Part shown: positions 61,435 to 64,000 of the stretch, piece after piece
Layout: every line of letters starts with the position of its first letter
Numbering within the stretch: position 1 is the stretch's first letter
NCBI RefSeq assembly: GCF_019802255.1
Contig: NZ_JAHYSS010000009.1
Span: forward strand, 1-64,000
Length of the DNA: 64,000 nt
Direction: 5' to 3'
Source of the DNA: Pedobacter polysacchareus
GTDB taxonomy: Bacteria; Bacteroidota; Bacteroidia; Sphingobacteriales; Sphingobacteriaceae
Notes under the pieces: generated by a model
What the model was told of the DNA's origin: nothing
Seen by the model: only the letters and a program-made list of their open reading frames with translations
Databases searched by the model: none
Made by a program: the position numbers and the translations under genes

Positions 61435-63927
61435 TTATTGTCCTAAAGAAATGAGGTTGGTGAACAGGCGATAAGCCCCTGGGACACCTGCAGGAAGCTG
61501 TCGGAACCAGGAAATTCCAGTGTAGACAAAATTTCCTTTTCCATATTTGGCGACCAGGATACTGCTGTTTTTAGGACTTTCTCCCGGGTCGTTGATCGAA
61601 ATCAGTGCTTCATATTCCTTTGCCCATTCGCTTGGGAAGTATAAACCACGTTCCTGCACCCAGCCGTCAAAATCAGCATTGGTGATTTTATTGGGCTTTT
61701 GGAAAGCCGCATGCTCAGGGAGCAATACGCGTACTTCTGCACCTTCCACAGTTACCCTATCGGTGGATAGTTTCATCGGGTAGGGGCCAGGATTAGTTTT
61801 TAATCCAGCATTGGTATTGTACTGGATCAATACATTACCTCCGTTTTTCACATAATCCATCAGGCGGTCATGGTAAAAGTTAATGCGGTCTAAGGTATTG
61901 TAGGCTCTGATCCCTACGATTACGGCATCAAATTTCTCGAGGTTTTCTGAGTTGATGTCTCCATCTTTCAATAAAGTCACATCGTAACCGATCTGCTGCA
62001 GGGAGCGCGGTACTTCATCACCCGCGCCAGGCAGGTAACCGATGCGTTTGCCTTTCACATTCAGGTCTAGCTTTACCGCTTTTGCCAAGGCTACGGGGAA
62101 CAATACCTGTTCCGGAATGTGCTGATAATTGATCACGCTGATCCCTTTATTATAAGTTTTGTTATCCAGAGTAACGATGGCCTGGATTTCTGCAATATTG
62201 GAATTCGCTGGTGGAGTGACCATAAACCTGGCAGTTTGTTCTGCTTTTTCTTTTTCGATATCGAAAGGAATGGAAGCCGGGCTCACTTTCCATCCTTCGG
62301 GAAGTTTCAGCGATACTTCGCCTTTGATGTTTGCTTTACCTGCTTTCAGAAACACGTTCACTGGTTTGGCATCCGGGCCGTTGAACATGTATACGTTTTC
62401 GGCAATATTGGCGAATACCGGCGGACTCACCGACAGGGGCTGGTACAATTCGCCGTATACCAGGTCGTTGTGTTTATAAACTACAGGAACAGTAAATTTA
62501 AAGGGTTGTCCGCCGATAGTCAGGTTGACTGCGACTTCTGCAGCAGGGGTGTTTTCCGGTAAGCCAACATCCGACTGTTTTAAGATGTCGAACATACCCA
62601 GCGTATCTGCTTTCTGCAGCCAGTAAGGCTGAGAAAAAGCCAGATCTGCCGGAACGAGGAGTTGTTTTTTATACTTCTGACCTGCGGAATTGGCCAGGCC
62701 GGTATTGATAGTGGAGTCATTTTTCTGGTAAGGGAAATGGATGGAAGTGATCTTTACGGCAATCGGAGATCTGTTGATCACTTCCGTTTGTACTTCTAGT
62801 TTTCCTCCAGGTACCACTGCAAAATTACCGGCAGTGGCTTCAATGTAGAGTCCGGTGGCGCTACGGATCAGTTCTTGAAGCTCTTCTAATTTCTGGTTTT
62901 TCCAGAAAGAGTCCGGTAATTTCTGTAGTTCTGCTCTCGCTGTTAATAGGAGCGGGACTACTGCAGATGGATTGGCGGCGTTATAAGTAGCAATGGCTTT
63001 GGTAATGGCTTCCTGTACTTTTCCACTGTTTGGCACTCTGGTCCAGGTGGTGTTGATGTCTTCGAAAAGGTCTGTTTTTGCAGCTGGGCCCATGGTGTGC
63101 TGGAAATAATCGAAGTTGCTGCCGCGGGTACCTGTGGAACCAAATCCCTGGCTTTTGTGCATGCTGCGGCTTTCCGCAGAGATCTCGCCATAAGATTTTC
63201 CGAGTAAAGGATTGAATACCCCAACATCTACTTTAAGCAGAGAGGAAGCAATCTTGTCGAATGCAGCAGGATCTTTGAAAGCCCAGGAGCTGATGTTCCA
63301 TACCAGGCGTTTGGCTTGCCATGGCTGTACATATTTCAGCTGCTCAGGAAAGCGTTTCGGATCGGCAGCGGCCACAAAAGCATCTTCTGCTAAAATAGAG
63401 GAGGCACTGTGCTGACCATGACCTGCGCGGGAATCTTTAGGGAACCTGGTGATGATGACATCGGGTTTGAAATTACGGATCACCCATACCACATCGGCAA
63501 GGAGCTTTTCACGGTCCCAGATGCTGAATACTTCTTCCGGGTTTTTGGAGAAACCGAAGTCGTTGGCCCGGGTAAAAAACTGGTGACCGCCATCTGTTCT
63601 TCTGGCTTGCAGTAACTCCTGGGTACGGATCACACCAAGGCGTTCCCGGATTTCAGGACCGATCAGGTTTTGTCCGCCATCCCCGCGGGTAAGGGATAGG
63701 TAGCCGGTATGGTATAATTTCTGATTGGCTAAGTAGGCGATCAGGGTGGTGTTTTCATCATCCGGATGCGCGGCAAGGTAGAGCACATTGCCTAATTTGT
63801 TGAGCTTTTTTAAGTCCTGCAGGATTTTTCCAGAGGCAGGTTTTGGCGGATGCTGCTGCGCATTGGCGTTAATGCTCAGGCATACCGATAGCAAAGAAAG
63901 GATAAATACGGAGTTCATCTTTTTCAT
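61435..63927 (-). CDS. Secreted PIG-L/LmbE-family deacetylase, multidomain
   Basis: 830 aa. Signal peptide (VFILSLLSVCLSINANAQ). The N-terminal PIG-L domain (about 45-300) has the zinc motif AAHPDDE (His54, Asp57) and the distal His in RAGHGQHSAS (His170/173). Then beta-sandwich domains (about 360-600), and a C-terminal GATase1-like region (620-830) with RIGYLPGAGDEVPRSLQQIG and IVGIRAYNT. PIG-L enzymes remove acetyl groups from N-acetyl sugars. Probably periplasmic. Full-length for the Bacteroidota type. Confidence 0.9.
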   Translation of the reverse strand: MKKMNSVFILSLLSVCLSINANAQQHPPKPASGKILQDLKKLNKLGNVLYLAAHPDDENTTLIAYLANQKLYHTGYLSLTRGDGGQNLIGPEIRERLGVIRTQELLQARRTDGGHQFFTRANDFGFSKNPEEVFSIWDREKLLADVVWVIRNFKPDVIITRFPKDSRAGHGQHSASSILAEDAFVAAADPKRFPEQLKYVQPWQAKRLVWNISSWAFKDPAAFDKIASSLLKVDVGVFNPLLGKSYGEISAESRSMHKSQGFGSTGTRGSNFDYFQHTMGPAAKTDLFEDINTTWTRVPNSGKVQEAITKAIATYNAANPSAVVPLLLTARAELQKLPDSFWKNQKLEELQELIRSATGLYIEATAGNFAVVPGGKLEVQTEVINRSPIAVKITSIHFPYQKNDSTINTGLANSAGQKYKKQLLVPADLAFSQPYWLQKADTLGMFDILKQSDVGLPENTPAAEVAVNLTIGGQPFKFTVPVVYKHNDLVYGELYQPLSVSPPVFANIAENVYMFNGPDAKPVNVFLKAGKANIKGEVSLKLPEGWKVSPASIPFDIEKEKAEQTARFMVTPPANSNIAEIQAIVTLDNKTYNKGISVINYQHIPEQVLFPVALAKAVKLDLNVKGKRIGYLPGAGDEVPRSLQQIGYDVTLLKDGDINSENLEKFDAVIVGIRAYNTLDRINFYHDRLMDYVKNGGNVLIQYNTNAGLKTNPGPYPMKLSTDRVTVEGAEVRVLLPEHAAFQKPNKITNADFDGWVQERGLYFPSEWAKEYEALISINDPGESPKNSSILVAKYGKGNFVYTGISWFRQLPAGVPGAYRLFTNLISLGQ

Positions 63928-63941
63928 ACGTTGTCATTTTA

Positions 63942-63972
63942 ACAGGTCGCCATTGTAAAGCGGGCGACCTGT
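63942..63972 (-). terminator. Hairpin upstream of PIG-L gene
   Basis: ACAGGTCGCC (63942-63951) and GGCGACCTGT (63963-63972) pair perfectly over 10 bp. Probably the terminator of a minus-strand gene to the right of the window; the T-run is weak. Confidence 0.55.
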
Positions 63973-64000
63973 AGTTTGCTGGTTATAAACTCTTTAGATT

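Noticed and set aside
1..64000. CRISPR arrays, rRNA genes, intact insertion sequences
   Set aside because: None seen: no regular spacer-repeat pattern, no rRNA-like sequence and no transposase reading frame.

Overview
The window is bacterial chromosome, almost certainly from Bacteroidota and most like Sphingobacteriaceae (Pedobacter or a relative). The support is a SusC/SusD pair, DUF6266, DUF4142 and DUF1622 proteins, many Bacteroidota-style lipoproteins and FtsX-type permeases, and promoters that fit the Bacteroidota consensus TTTG-N19-TAnnTTTG. The two tRNA-Ser(UGA) genes match that consensus exactly, including the 19-nt spacer. These assignments come from reading motifs; no database search was run.

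Layout. 1-53 is the 5' part of a tRNA-Ser. 0.1-3.5 kb holds an SRAP abasic-site peptidase and a large secreted MG2/plug-like protein. 3.5-7.4 kb (minus) is a sugar-phosphate operon: HAD hydrolase, class I fructose-bisphosphate aldolase, phosphomannomutase-like HAD and a GH130 enzyme. 7.6-14.0 kb (plus) holds a penicillin-acylase-type amidase, a secreted unknown protein, a secreted FGE-like (sulfatase-modifying fold) protein and a two-gene ABC transporter. 14-24.4 kb (minus) is a mannan-type utilisation locus (SusC, SusD, GH47, HAD) next to a sugar isomerase/phytanoyl-dioxygenase/AraC cassette. 24.5-41.2 kb is mixed accessory DNA: an FtsX permease, small lipoproteins, a CAAX protease, a methyltransferase, a thioredoxin-like protein, two HxlR regulators, an aldo/keto reductase, NIPSNAP, VOC and DoxX proteins, and several gene ruins (GNAT, GH95 and DUF6266 remnants). 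41.2-47.8 kb carries two large GH2 glycosidases behind a divergent AraC regulator. 47.9-49.7 kb is an OmpA lipoprotein and a double-VOC protein.

The most interesting region is 50.07-59.5 kb, with eight genes on one strand at spacings from 23 bp to overlap. The last six are a complete eboABCDEF cluster. This is the cluster known from cyanobacteria, where it is needed to move a scytonemin precursor to the periplasm, and from eustigmatophyte plastids. The first two genes look like VioB of violacein biosynthesis, a relative of RebD/StaD, cut in two at its domain boundary: a 609-aa N-terminal part and a 374-aa ferritin-like part. No VioA/RebO amino-acid oxidase, VioE or later tailoring gene is present. 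An orphan indole-dimerising-type enzyme fused genetically to an Ebo export/modification cassette is a plausible undescribed small-molecule system.

The right end (60-64 kb, minus) holds a DctA-type dicarboxylate symporter and a PIG-L deacetylase.
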